This document shows, one piece after another, positions 7,286 to 14,101 of a stretch of 17,702 nt of DNA (positions are counted from its first letter, which is position 1; every line of letters starts with the position of its first letter). The notes under the pieces were generated by a model. That model did no database searches, was not told the DNA's origin, and saw nothing but the letters and a program-made list of their open reading frames with translations. Made by a program: the position numbers and the translations under genes. This DNA comes from an uncultured Treponema sp. (GTDB lineage: Bacteria > Spirochaetota > Spirochaetia > Treponematales > Treponemataceae): positions 1-17,702 of the forward strand of contig CAKZZK010000124.1 in the NCBI GenBank assembly GCA_937885235.1. Direction: 5' to 3'.

Positions 7286-8413
7286 ATGCAGTATGATTAT
7301 CTGATTGTCGGTGCCGGGCTTTATGGCGCGACATTTGCGTATTTGATGAAAAAAGCCGGTAAAAAATGCCTTGTCATAGACCGCAGGCCGCAGGCAGGAG
7401 GCAACATTTACTGTGAGGATGTGGACGGCATACATGTGCATGTCTACGGGGCGCACATCTTCCACACGAGCAACAAGCAGGTGTGGGATTTTGTCAATTC
7501 CTTCGTTCCCTTCAATCGCTATACGAACAGCCCTGTTGCAAACTACAAGGGCAGGCTGTACAACCTGCCTTTCAATATGAATACCTTCTATGCCATGTGG
7601 GGCGTGATTACCCCTGCGGAGGCGGCGGCAAAGATTGCCGAGCAAAAACAGCAGGCTCTTGACGAACTGAAACGCAACGGCAAGACGGCTCCCGCTAATT
7701 TGGAAGAACAGGCGCTGAGCCTCGTCGGCAGGGACATCTACGAAAAGCTCATCAAGGGTTACACCGAAAAGCAGTGGGGGCGCAAATGCACGGAGCTTCC
7801 CGCCTTCATCATAAAGCGCCTGCCCGTGCGGCTTACCTTTGACAACAATTATTTTAACGACAGCTATCAGGGCATTCCGATTGGCGGCTACAACAAGCTG
7901 ATAGCAGGCTTGCTTGACGGCATTGACACAGAGCTGAATGCGGACTTCTTTGCGCGGCGGGAATACTATGAAAAGCTGGCGGCAAAGATAGTCTTTACCG
8001 GTCAGATAGACGAGTTTTATGGCTATCGCTTCGGCAAGCTTTCCTACCGCACGGTGCGCTTTGAGACTGAAAAACTTCCCGTGCAGGATTATCAGGGCAA
8101 CGCCGTCATCAATTACACGGAGGCAGAAGTCCCCTACACGAGGATTATCGAGCACAAGCACTTTGAGCCGGAAAATCCCGCCTATACATCACAACAGACA
8201 GTCATTTCCAGAGAGTATTCCTCTGAGTGGCAGGAAGGAAGCGAGCCGTTCTACGCGGTGAACGATGAAAAAAATACCGCCCTCTATGCCGAATACAAGA
8301 AGCTTGCCGGGCAGGAAAAAAACGTGCTTTTCGGCGGGCGGCTTGCGGAATACAAGTACTACGACATGGACGATGTCATTGACAAGGCCATGCGCGATGT
8401 ACAAGGTTTGTAG
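7286..8413 (+). CDS. glf: UDP-galactopyranose mutase
   Basis: Flavoenzyme that interconverts UDP-galactopyranose and UDP-galactofuranose, supplying the furanose form for surface glycans. 375 residues, within the usual 365-390. The N-terminal FAD-binding fold starts at once, with GAGLYGA at residues 9-15; VIDRRPQAGGN follows, then YGAHIFHTSN, a region characteristic of this enzyme, and later YTEKQWG. The ATG at 7286 is chosen because the conserved YDYLIVGAG begins two residues later; an upstream extension would have to cross the promoter. No galactofuranosyl transferase or polysaccharide cluster is adjacent, so the target glycan cannot be inferred here. It converges on the GH43 gene with only 9 bp between stop codons and no visible terminator. 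Confidence 0.97.
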   Translation: MQYDYLIVGAGLYGATFAYLMKKAGKKCLVIDRRPQAGGNIYCEDVDGIHVHVYGAHIFHTSNKQVWDFVNSFVPFNRYTNSPVANYKGRLYNLPFNMNTFYAMWGVITPAEAAAKIAEQKQQALDELKRNGKTAPANLEEQALSLVGRDIYEKLIKGYTEKQWGRKCTELPAFIIKRLPVRLTFDNNYFNDSYQGIPIGGYNKLIAGLLDGIDTELNADFFARREYYEKLAAKIVFTGQIDEFYGYRFGKLSYRTVRFETEKLPVQDYQGNAVINYTEAEVPYTRIIEHKHFEPENPAYTSQQTVISREYSSEWQEGSEPFYAVNDEKNTALYAEYKKLAGQEKNVLFGGRLAEYKYYDMDDVIDKAMRDVQGL

Positions 8414-8422
8414 TCTTCCTTT

Positions 8423-9367
8423 CTATTGAAACAGCGGGTAGCCGCGTTCGTCGTAGCGGATGCGCTTTACCCATGCGTGGCGGTTGGGGTCATAGAGCGC
8501 AAAGGCAAGGTCTACTTCCGCATAAGGGCGGGCGTGGTAGATGAGGTAGTCTTCCTTGCCGTCCCTGCTCGTGGTAAAGCTGTTGTGGCCGGGACCGAAA
8601 ATGCCCGCCTTTTCATCAGTCGCAAAGACAGGTTTTTCTTCCTTGTGCCAGGATGTCGCTTTGAGCAGGTCCGCGCCATCTTCGGCGACGAGCATTCCCA
8701 TGCAGTAGCTTGCGTCTGTGGCGCTTGCCGAATAGGTGATGAATACCTTGCCGTTGCGCTGGAGCACGGAAGCCCCCTCGTTTACCTTGAAGCCGCAGCA
8801 TTCCCAGTCATATTCGGGACGGGTGAGCAAGGTCTGCGGCAGTTTGAGGGTGTAGGGGGTGAGCATCTCGGCAATGTAAAGGCAGGAGTTTTCCGTGCGC
8901 TCGCGAGACTTCTGCGCCCACACCGCATAGTGCTTGCCGTGGTTTTCAAACACCGTGGTGTCAAGCATAAATGAATCCCACTCAGAGATAAGCAGTCCCT
9001 TTTCCTTCCATTCCCCGCAGAAGGGGTCTGGTGAATCGTTTTCCAGTACCCAGGTACGGATATACCACGGGTCTTCCGCCTGTCCCGCGGCAAAGTAAAT
9101 GAACCACTTGCCGTCTATATAGTGCAGCTCCGGTGCCCAGATGTGCCAGCTCATGGGGCCGCTCGCGTGCTTGCGCCAGATGCAGAGCGGTTCAGCTTTG
9201 GCAAGCCCCTTTACCGACCACGCGCGGCGCAGCTCTATCCTGTCGTATTCGGGGACTGACGCAGTAAAATAGTAATACCCGTCTTTATGGAAATATACAT
9301 AGGGGTCTGCCCTCTGTTCGATGAGCGGATGGCTTTCGTCTTCCGCAACAATATCAGTTATGTTCAT
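8423..9367 (-). CDS. GH43 family glycosidase, probable cytoplasmic alpha-L-arabinofuranosidase
   Basis: 314 residues with the five-bladed beta-propeller pattern of glycoside hydrolase family 43. The catalytic trio is recognisable: Asp21 in RADPYV (general base), Asp136 in MLDTTVF (pKa modulator) and Glu197 in VNEGASV (general acid). WHIWAPELH and GPGHNSF are further family landmarks. There is no signal peptide, so it probably acts inside the cell on imported oligosaccharides. Family 43 includes arabinofuranosidases, xylosidases and arabinanases; the divergent GH51 arabinofuranosidase favours arabinofuranosidase, which is inference. Its start lies 7 nt after a -10 box, with no ribosome binding site. 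Confidence 0.9.
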   Translation of the reverse strand: MNITDIVAEDESHPLIEQRADPYVYFHKDGYYYFTASVPEYDRIELRRAWSVKGLAKAEPLCIWRKHASGPMSWHIWAPELHYIDGKWFIYFAAGQAEDPWYIRTWVLENDSPDPFCGEWKEKGLLISEWDSFMLDTTVFENHGKHYAVWAQKSRERTENSCLYIAEMLTPYTLKLPQTLLTRPEYDWECCGFKVNEGASVLQRNGKVFITYSASATDASYCMGMLVAEDGADLLKATSWHKEEKPVFATDEKAGIFGPGHNSFTTSRDGKEDYLIYHARPYAEVDLAFALYDPNRHAWVKRIRYDERGYPLFQ

Positions 9368-9404
9368 AGTGCTGATTGTAATTCATGCTTTTTGGTTTTG
9401 TCAA
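9368..9404 (-). promoter_or_regulatory. Promoter of the GH43 gene, predicted leaderless
   Basis: Read on the minus strand: TTGACA (plus 9399-9404, perfect), 18-bp spacer, TACAAT (9375-9380), seven bases CAGCACT, then ATG. No Shine-Dalgarno is present. The -35 box is part of an 11-bp inverted repeat shared with the GH51 promoter. Confidence 0.72.
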
Positions 9405-9450
9405 GAAATATTTGATATATATTAATATTTATTGATATTTTTCTTGACAA
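9398..9450. promoter_or_regulatory. Candidate operator between divergent GH43 and GH51 genes
   Basis: An 11-bp inverted repeat, TTGTCAAGAAA (9398-9408) and TTTCTTGACAA (9440-9450), covers both -35 boxes. Between the arms is an AT-rich core with two direct copies of TTGATAT (9412-9418 and 9432-9438) exactly 20 bp apart, about two helical turns. The reverse complement ATATCAA recurs at 12180-12186 in the spacer of the predicted promoter of the regulator gene. A common operator for the winged-helix regulator is a reasonable inference, though short AT-rich matches can arise by chance. Confidence 0.45.
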
Positions 9451-9472
9451 GCGGCGCATTCGGGTGCATTAT
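9444..9472 (+). promoter_or_regulatory. Promoter of the GH51 gene
   Basis: TTGACA (9444-9449, perfect), 17-bp spacer, CATTAT (9467-9472, four of six). Transcription would begin near 9479, leaving a leader of about 55 nt that contains the GGAGGA ribosome binding site at 9525-9530. Unlike the divergent GH43 gene, this gene has a conventional leader. Confidence 0.55.
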
Positions 9473-9533
9473 TAATAAAACGAGAGAAGAAAAATCATCT
9501 GTATCAATTTTTTTGGTGACAGACGGAGGAAAT

Positions 9534-12071
9534 ATGAAAGTTAAAAACGGCTTTTCAAGCCCTCATGCCGCGCTGGGAGCAGCCTTGCTGCTCGGCATGT
9601 TGCTGTCCTGCACTGCAAAGCAGGAGCAGAAAGAGTATGCCGTCCTCAGCGCGGACTTTTCAAAAACGCCTACGCCTGTGAGCAAAAACCTTTTCGGCAT
9701 CTTTTATGAAGACATAAACTATGCGGCAGACGGCGGACTTTACGGCGAGATGATACAAAACCGCTCTTTTGAGTTCCGCAAGTCCCGTCGGCACCCTGCT
9801 TATTCATGGCTGAGGGTGTCGCAGGATGGCAAGCACATTTCCGGCACTGTGGAGACTTCCGGTGCTGACCCGCTGAACGGCAACAATCCCAGCTATGCCC
9901 GCATCATTGCAGACGGAGAGGCTGACGGCATTGCAAACCGCGGCTACTTTGGGCTGTCTCTGGAAGCGGGGAAAAGCTATCCCGGCTCCGCATACCTGCG
10001 CTCTCCCGATGGAAGCGTGGCGGCAGTCAGCGTCATTCTGCGCGACGAGGCGGACGGCGCCGTGCTTGCGACACAGAGCATCAGCATTGGCAAGACATGG
10101 CAGAAATACAGCTTTACCCTTGACTGCCCACGCCCAACGGAACGGGGCAGGCTTGAACTGCATGCCCTTACGGCGGGCACGGTGGACGCGGACATGGTGT
10201 CTCTCTTCCGTGCGGACATCTATAAGAATGAGGAAAACGGACTCCGCAAAGACCTTGCTGAGCTGCTTGAAGCGATGCACCCCGCTTTTATGCGCTTTCC
10301 CGGTGGCTGTGTCATTGAGGGGCAGAACATAGAGGAGCGCTACCGCTGGAAGGATACGATTGGTCCCGTGGAAGAGCGGAAGGAAGAGGTGAATTTCTGG
10401 GGCTATCAGCAGTCCTACGGGCTGGGCTTCTATGAGTATTTCCGTCTCTGCGAGGACATTGGCGCGGAACCGCTCCCCGTCATCAACGCAGGGCTCTCTT
10501 TCCTTGCAGATACGGATGCCGTGCCGCTCGACAGCATGGATCCGTATATACAGGACGCGCTTGACCTCATCGAATATGCAAACGGCGATGCGGCGAGCGG
10601 CTGGGGCAAAAAGCGGGCTGAGGCAGGACATCCCGAACCTTTCAATTTGCACTATCTTGCGCTCGGCAACGAAAACGCCTACAGCACCTATTTTGAGCGC
10701 TACCAGAAGATTGCGGAGGCAGTGCACAGCGCTTACCCTGCTATAAAGCTTGTCATCTCCGCAGGTCCCTATCCCGGGGACATGATGTTCCACAGCGCGT
10801 GGCGGCAGGTGAAATCTTGGAAGAAGGACCGCGGCACGGAGGGGCTTGTGCACCTTGTGGACGAGCACTATTACTGTCCGCCGGAGTGGTTTTTCGCAAA
10901 CAACACCCGCTATGACGACAGGAATTTCTATCCCCGTACTGAGGGAAGCGCAAAGGTCTTCGTGGGCGAATATGCGGCGCACGGCGATGACAAGAAGAGC
11001 AACCTCTATGCCGCCCTTACCGCAGGAGCGTATATGACCGCATTGGAGCGCAATGGCGACGTGGTGGAACTCGCTTCCTATGCCCCGCTTTTTGCAAAAA
11101 AAGGCAGCACACAGTGGACGCCGGATATGATCTGGTTCACTAACAGCAAGAGCTATGCTACGCCGGATTACTATGTACAGCAGCTCTTTATGACGCACCG
11201 CTCCGACACTACCGCATCATATTCGCTCATGCAGCCCCTTCCCACTGAGCCGCAAAAGGCGATAGGCGGTTCTATCGGATTAGGGGCATGGCTCACCGCC
11301 GCGGCGTACAGCGACGTCAAGCTGAGCGATGCCAATGGCTCTCTCCTCTATGATTCCCGAAAGGCAAGCGGTCTGGACGGCTGGCGCAAAGAGACGGGAA
11401 ACTGGGATTTTGACAAGGGTGCCATCATACAGAATGCGAATGCTTCCAACTGTCGTGCTTTCCTTGCGGATATCAGCGCGGACAACTACACGCTTGAGCT
11501 GACCGCACGGAAGACTGCGGGGCAGGAGGGCTTCATCATCATCTTTGGCGCACAGAAGATGGGCAAGGAATTCTACTGGTGGAATCTCGGCGGCTGGGGG
11601 AATACTGTTTCCTGCATTGAAAAGGGAAACAAGTCCGTCCGGGCCACCATCAGCGACATGAAGGACATATCTATAGAAGAAAACCGCGACTACAAGGTGA
11701 AGGTAGAGCTTTCAGGCGAGCATATCCGCTGTTACCTTGACGGCAAGCTTATCCATGACATAACGGACAAGATAAACAGGGATCCGCTTTACGCCCACGT
11801 GGGAAGCACGGCTGACGGCAAGATATACATCAAGATTGTGAACATCAGCGAGCAGGAGCAGCCTGTGCACATAAACCTGAAAAAGGTTCCCGCCCTCAGC
11901 GCGCAAGGTACCGCCACCATCATCAGCGGCAGTCCCTCTGACGAAAACAGCTTTGAAGAGCCTCTGCGCGTTTCTCCTGTGACGGAAACGGTTGACGGGG
12001 TGGCAAAGAACTTTGTCTATACGGTCCGTCCCTCTTCTGTCACTGTCTTACAGCTGACAAAACAGCCATGA
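9534..12071 (+). CDS. GH51 alpha-L-arabinofuranosidase, predicted lipoprotein
   Basis: 845 residues. The ATG at 9534 follows GGAGGA and opens a lipoprotein signal peptide with lipobox LLSC (Cys26), so the enzyme should be membrane-anchored on the outside of the cytoplasmic membrane. It removes arabinofuranose side chains from arabinan or arabinoxylan. Module order: a CBM4_9-like sandwich (about 105-235), the GH51 barrel with acid/base Glu380 in LALGNEN and nucleophile Glu479 in FVGEYAAHG, then a C-terminal beta domain that appears interrupted at about 645-780 by a laminin-G/DUF1080-like module (DNYTLELTARK, FYWWNLGGWGN, YLDGKLIHD). Sequence after that (about 790-845) resembles the end of the arabinofuranosidase C-terminal domain. 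The long upstream in-frame extension lacks a ribosome binding site. A terminator follows the stop. Confidence 0.94.
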   Translation: MKVKNGFSSPHAALGAALLLGMLLSCTAKQEQKEYAVLSADFSKTPTPVSKNLFGIFYEDINYAADGGLYGEMIQNRSFEFRKSRRHPAYSWLRVSQDGKHISGTVETSGADPLNGNNPSYARIIADGEADGIANRGYFGLSLEAGKSYPGSAYLRSPDGSVAAVSVILRDEADGAVLATQSISIGKTWQKYSFTLDCPRPTERGRLELHALTAGTVDADMVSLFRADIYKNEENGLRKDLAELLEAMHPAFMRFPGGCVIEGQNIEERYRWKDTIGPVEERKEEVNFWGYQQSYGLGFYEYFRLCEDIGAEPLPVINAGLSFLADTDAVPLDSMDPYIQDALDLIEYANGDAASGWGKKRAEAGHPEPFNLHYLALGNENAYSTYFERYQKIAEAVHSAYPAIKLVISAGPYPGDMMFHSAWRQVKSWKKDRGTEGLVHLVDEHYYCPPEWFFANNTRYDDRNFYPRTEGSAKVFVGEYAAHGDDKKSNLYAALTAGAYMTALERNGDVVELASYAPLFAKKGSTQWTPDMIWFTNSKSYATPDYYVQQLFMTHRSDTTASYSLMQPLPTEPQKAIGGSIGLGAWLTAAAYSDVKLSDANGSLLYDSRKASGLDGWRKETGNWDFDKGAIIQNANASNCRAFLADISADNYTLELTARKTAGQEGFIIIFGAQKMGKEFYWWNLGGWGNTVSCIEKGNKSVRATISDMKDISIEENRDYKVKVELSGEHIRCYLDGKLIHDITDKINRDPLYAHVGSTADGKIYIKIVNISEQEQPVHINLKKVPALSAQGTATIISGSPSDENSFEEPLRVSPVTETVDGVAKNFVYTVRPSSVTVLQLTKQP

Positions 12072-12105
12072 CATAAACCATAAAAAAAATTACCTCCTGA
12101 TTTTT

Positions 12106-12138
12106 CCGGCCTGCATTTTTCTGTAGACCGGTTTTTTT
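12106..12138 (+). terminator. Intrinsic terminator of the GH51 gene
   Basis: A stem of CCGGCCTGCA (12106-12115) with TGTAGACCGG (12122-12131), including one mismatch and one G-U pair, is followed by seven T (12132-12138). It lies 35 bp after the GH51 stop and separates that gene from the downstream regulator. Confidence 0.82.
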
Positions 12139-12173
12139 AAGGGGATGCTGAATTTTCTTCGTTCAGATGTTTG

Positions 12174-12202
12174 TGGACGATATCAAGAAAAATCGATATG
12201 AT
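12174..12202 (+). promoter_or_regulatory. Candidate promoter of the winged-helix regulator
   Basis: TGGACG (12174-12179, four of six), 17-bp spacer, TATGAT (12197-12202, five of six). The spacer contains ATATCAA (12180-12186) and GATAT (12195-12199), an imperfect inverted repeat that would suit autoregulation. The predicted start near 12209 would leave only about 7 nt before the ATG at 12216 and would cut the AAGGAG site, so the true start of transcription is uncertain. Confidence 0.45.
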
Positions 12203-12215
12203 GAAGGAGCTGATT

Positions 12216-13145
12216 ATGGAAGAAACTGAAACAACTTTGGTCATAAATCCTCTTGAGGATATCAACAAGCTTAAAGCCCTCGCCTCTGAGCCTCGTATTC
12301 AGATGCTGTCGCTGTTGCGTGACTGCACTCTCAATATCAATGAGATTTCCGATGCGCTGAAACTTCCCCAGTCAACAGTGGCAACGCACATTTCCATCCT
12401 TGAAAACGCGGGGCTCATCAATACGGAGTCCGTGCGTGCCAAAAAAGGAAACCAGAAGCTTTGCCATCCCGCTTTCCGCGAGCTGCTCATCCAGTTTCCC
12501 GAAAAGCAGAATGCGCAGAAAAATTACATAGACATAGAGATGCCCATAGGCATTTTTACTGACTGCCGTGTGACGGCACCGTGCGGGCTGTGTTCTTCTG
12601 AGCGTATCATCGGACTTTTGGATATTCCCGATTCCTTTTTGAACCCTGAGCGCATGAAGGCCGGCCTGTTGTGGTGCGGCAGCGGGACTTTTGAATACAA
12701 GTTCCCCAACAACACTATGTACGACAGGAAGAAGCTCACCAAGCTGGAACTGAGCATGGAGCTTTCCTCCGAGACGCCGGGAACAAATGCCAACTGGCCG
12801 TCAGACATCACCATGTGGATTAACAGAAAAGAAATCGGTACCTGGATTTCTCCCGGGGATTACGGGGACAAGCGGGGCAAATATACGCCGCAGTGGTGGA
12901 AGCTTGAAGGCTCACAATACGGACTGCTCAAGCATTTTTCCGTCACAAACGAGGGCAGCTTTGTGGACGGGGTGAAGATTTCCGATATAAAGCTTTCTGA
13001 CCTTGAGATTTCCGAGCACCACTCAATCCGCGTGAAGATCGGGGTAAAGGAAAACGCGGAGCATGTGGGGGGAATGAACATCTTCGGCAAGGGCTTTGGT
13101 AACTATGACCAGGGGATTATATTACGCTCTTATTTTGATGAATGA
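12216..13145 (+). CDS. ArsR-like winged-helix regulator with C-terminal probable sensor domain
   Basis: 309 residues. The ATG at 12216 is chosen because AAGGAG lies 6 nt before it; an in-frame TTG at 12171 lies inside the predicted promoter. Residues about 12-90 form an ArsR-type winged helix with recognition helix around PQSTVATHISILENAGLI (51-68) and a basic wing (RAKKGNQK). It lacks the metal-binding ELCVCDL motif of metalloregulators. The remaining ~200 residues are rich in predicted beta strand, with Cys117, Cys123 and Cys126 in DCRVTAPCGLC and several Trp, and resemble a family of predicted transcriptional regulators seen near sugar-utilisation genes; binding a sugar is inference. Position behind the GH51/GH43 pair and a shared ATATCAA motif make it a candidate regulator of those genes. 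It converges on the exported-protein gene. Confidence 0.85.
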   Translation: MEETETTLVINPLEDINKLKALASEPRIQMLSLLRDCTLNINEISDALKLPQSTVATHISILENAGLINTESVRAKKGNQKLCHPAFRELLIQFPEKQNAQKNYIDIEMPIGIFTDCRVTAPCGLCSSERIIGLLDIPDSFLNPERMKAGLLWCGSGTFEYKFPNNTMYDRKKLTKLELSMELSSETPGTNANWPSDITMWINRKEIGTWISPGDYGDKRGKYTPQWWKLEGSQYGLLKHFSVTNEGSFVDGVKISDIKLSDLEISEHHSIRVKIGVKENAEHVGGMNIFGKGFGNYDQGIILRSYFDE

Positions 13146-13298
13146 GGAGATTAGTTTCCGTCTAGTAGTCTACGGGCAGTTCTAGGCCCGCAGTTTCACG
13201 AAGATTCCTCTTCCCTTGCGGTAACGAAGGCACTGCGGGGAGTTGCCGCTCGGGCAGGCGAAATTCGGTTACTGGAGCGAATTCAGCGGGGAAGGCCC
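13146..13298. other. GC-rich structured intergenic stretch, function unknown
   Basis: 153 bp between two convergent genes, GC-richer than the other gaps. It contains a hairpin CGGGC/GCCCG (13173-13190), a near-direct repeat GCGAAATTC/GCGAATTC (13258-13266 and 13278-13285), a TGCC/GGCA stem, and a GGGGAA/TTCCCC hairpin (13288-13308) that reaches into the 3' end of the minus-strand gene. On the minus strand a frame from about 13301 stays open to a stop near 13163, with peptide-like runs such as LPERQLPAVPSLPQGKR, but there is no start or ribosome binding site. A dispersed intergenic repeat or a small RNA/terminator region are both possible. Confidence 0.35.
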
Positions 13299-13985
13299 CT
13301 AGTTCCCCTGGATGGTGAGGGCGTTGGCAAAATTTATCACCACGGTGTCAGCATCGCTGCGGGTTTTGCCTACGCTTACCGCACTTGCAGGGGCGACGTC
13401 TATCACGTGGTTTGTGCCGTTATCCTGCGGGTCAGCCCTGCCTTCCCAGTATTCGGAAAGGAATACGACCACGTGGAAAACATCATTGCTCTTTGCGCGG
13501 CGCTGTCCGTCAGAGATGAAATTCAGGTCTATGGTGTAAGTCAGGTCAGAGACGGATGCCGCGTAGTTGCCGTCGGCATTCTTCTGCCAGCTGTGCGTCT
13601 TTTTCCACGCGCTGCCCGTGCCGTTCACCCAGTTGGGGGCTTCCGAGCCGTAAAAGTCAACGCTCGCATCTACTTTGGTATAGGTGGCAGGATTTTTCCA
13701 CAGGCGATCCTTGTATGTGGTGGGAGTTTTTCCGCCAAGGCTTGTGTCGTCAATCATAACGATGATGCGGTCATGGGCATGAAGCACCGGCGCACCGGAA
13801 AAACTCACCGTAATGGAAAGGTTCTTCCCGTCATTTGTCACGGAAACCTTCTTGATGTCCCTGTTCAGTCCGTCCTCGCGTACATTGCGCGTGGAATCTG
13901 TCGAAACGGTGACGGGCTGGGCTGCTGCAAGGGAGGCGAGCAGGGTGAAAAGCACAGCGGCAGAGCCGAAAATCTTCTTGTTCAT
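13299..13985 (-). CDS. Small exported beta-rich protein, unknown function
   Basis: 228 residues. The ATG at 13985 follows GGAGG (13995-13999) and starts a signal peptide (Lys-Lys, hydrophobic core IFGSAAVLFTLLASL) with a likely cut after AAA, before Gln23. The mature part alternates short strand-like segments (KKVSVTNDGKNLSITVSF, HDRIIVMIDDTS, SDLTYTIDLNF, NDVFHVVVFLSEYW), which suggests a single beta-sandwich domain similar in feel to DOMON or glucodextranase-type binding modules. I see no catalytic motif, no lipobox and no Cys. It is divergent from pepT with 116 bp between starts. Its role is unknown; a periplasmic or secreted binding protein is the most that can be suggested. Confidence 0.85.
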   Translation of the reverse strand: MNKKIFGSAAVLFTLLASLAAAQPVTVSTDSTRNVREDGLNRDIKKVSVTNDGKNLSITVSFSGAPVLHAHDRIIVMIDDTSLGGKTPTTYKDRLWKNPATYTKVDASVDFYGSEAPNWVNGTGSAWKKTHSWQKNADGNYAASVSDLTYTIDLNFISDGQRRAKSNDVFHVVVFLSEYWEGRADPQDNGTNHVIDVAPASAVSVGKTRSDADTVVINFANALTIQGN

Positions 13986-14066
13986 TGTTTTATTCCTCCA
14001 TTTCATATATACCAACAAATCAAACTGCGATTCGTTACAGTCTATCGTAAAGCCGAATGGGGTACG

Positions 14067-14101
14067 TTGTCAAGCGCATTAAAATACGCTATGCTGTTTT
14101 C
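14067..14101 (+). promoter_or_regulatory. Promoter of pepT-murA, predicted leaderless
   Basis: TTGTCA (14067-14072, five of six), 17-bp spacer, TATGCT (14090-14095, four of six), six bases GTTTTC, then the pepT ATG at 14102. There is no purine-rich ribosome binding site. Confidence 0.68.

Noticed and set aside
7172..8161. Minus-strand open frame (329 codons) opposite glf
   Set aside because: Antisense shadow; the FAD and mutase motifs are on the plus strand and the frame has no plausible start signal.
9804..11198. Long minus-strand open frame (464 codons) opposite the GH51 gene
   Set aside because: It mirrors the codon use of the GH51 gene, has no ribosome binding site and no recognisable protein features; GH51 catalytic motifs are on the plus strand.
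12171..12215. Longer regulator with a TTG start at 12171
   Set aside because: It lies at the -35 box of the predicted promoter, while AAGGAG directly precedes the ATG at 12216.
13146..13298. Integron attC site (considered because some treponemes carry chromosomal integrons)
   Set aside because: No GTTRRRY/RYYYAAC core pair could be found and no integrase or cassette genes are nearby.
14057..14101. Longer pepT with a start at 14057
   Set aside because: The extension would include the predicted promoter and has no ribosome binding site; PepT proteins normally start near the 14102 ATG.
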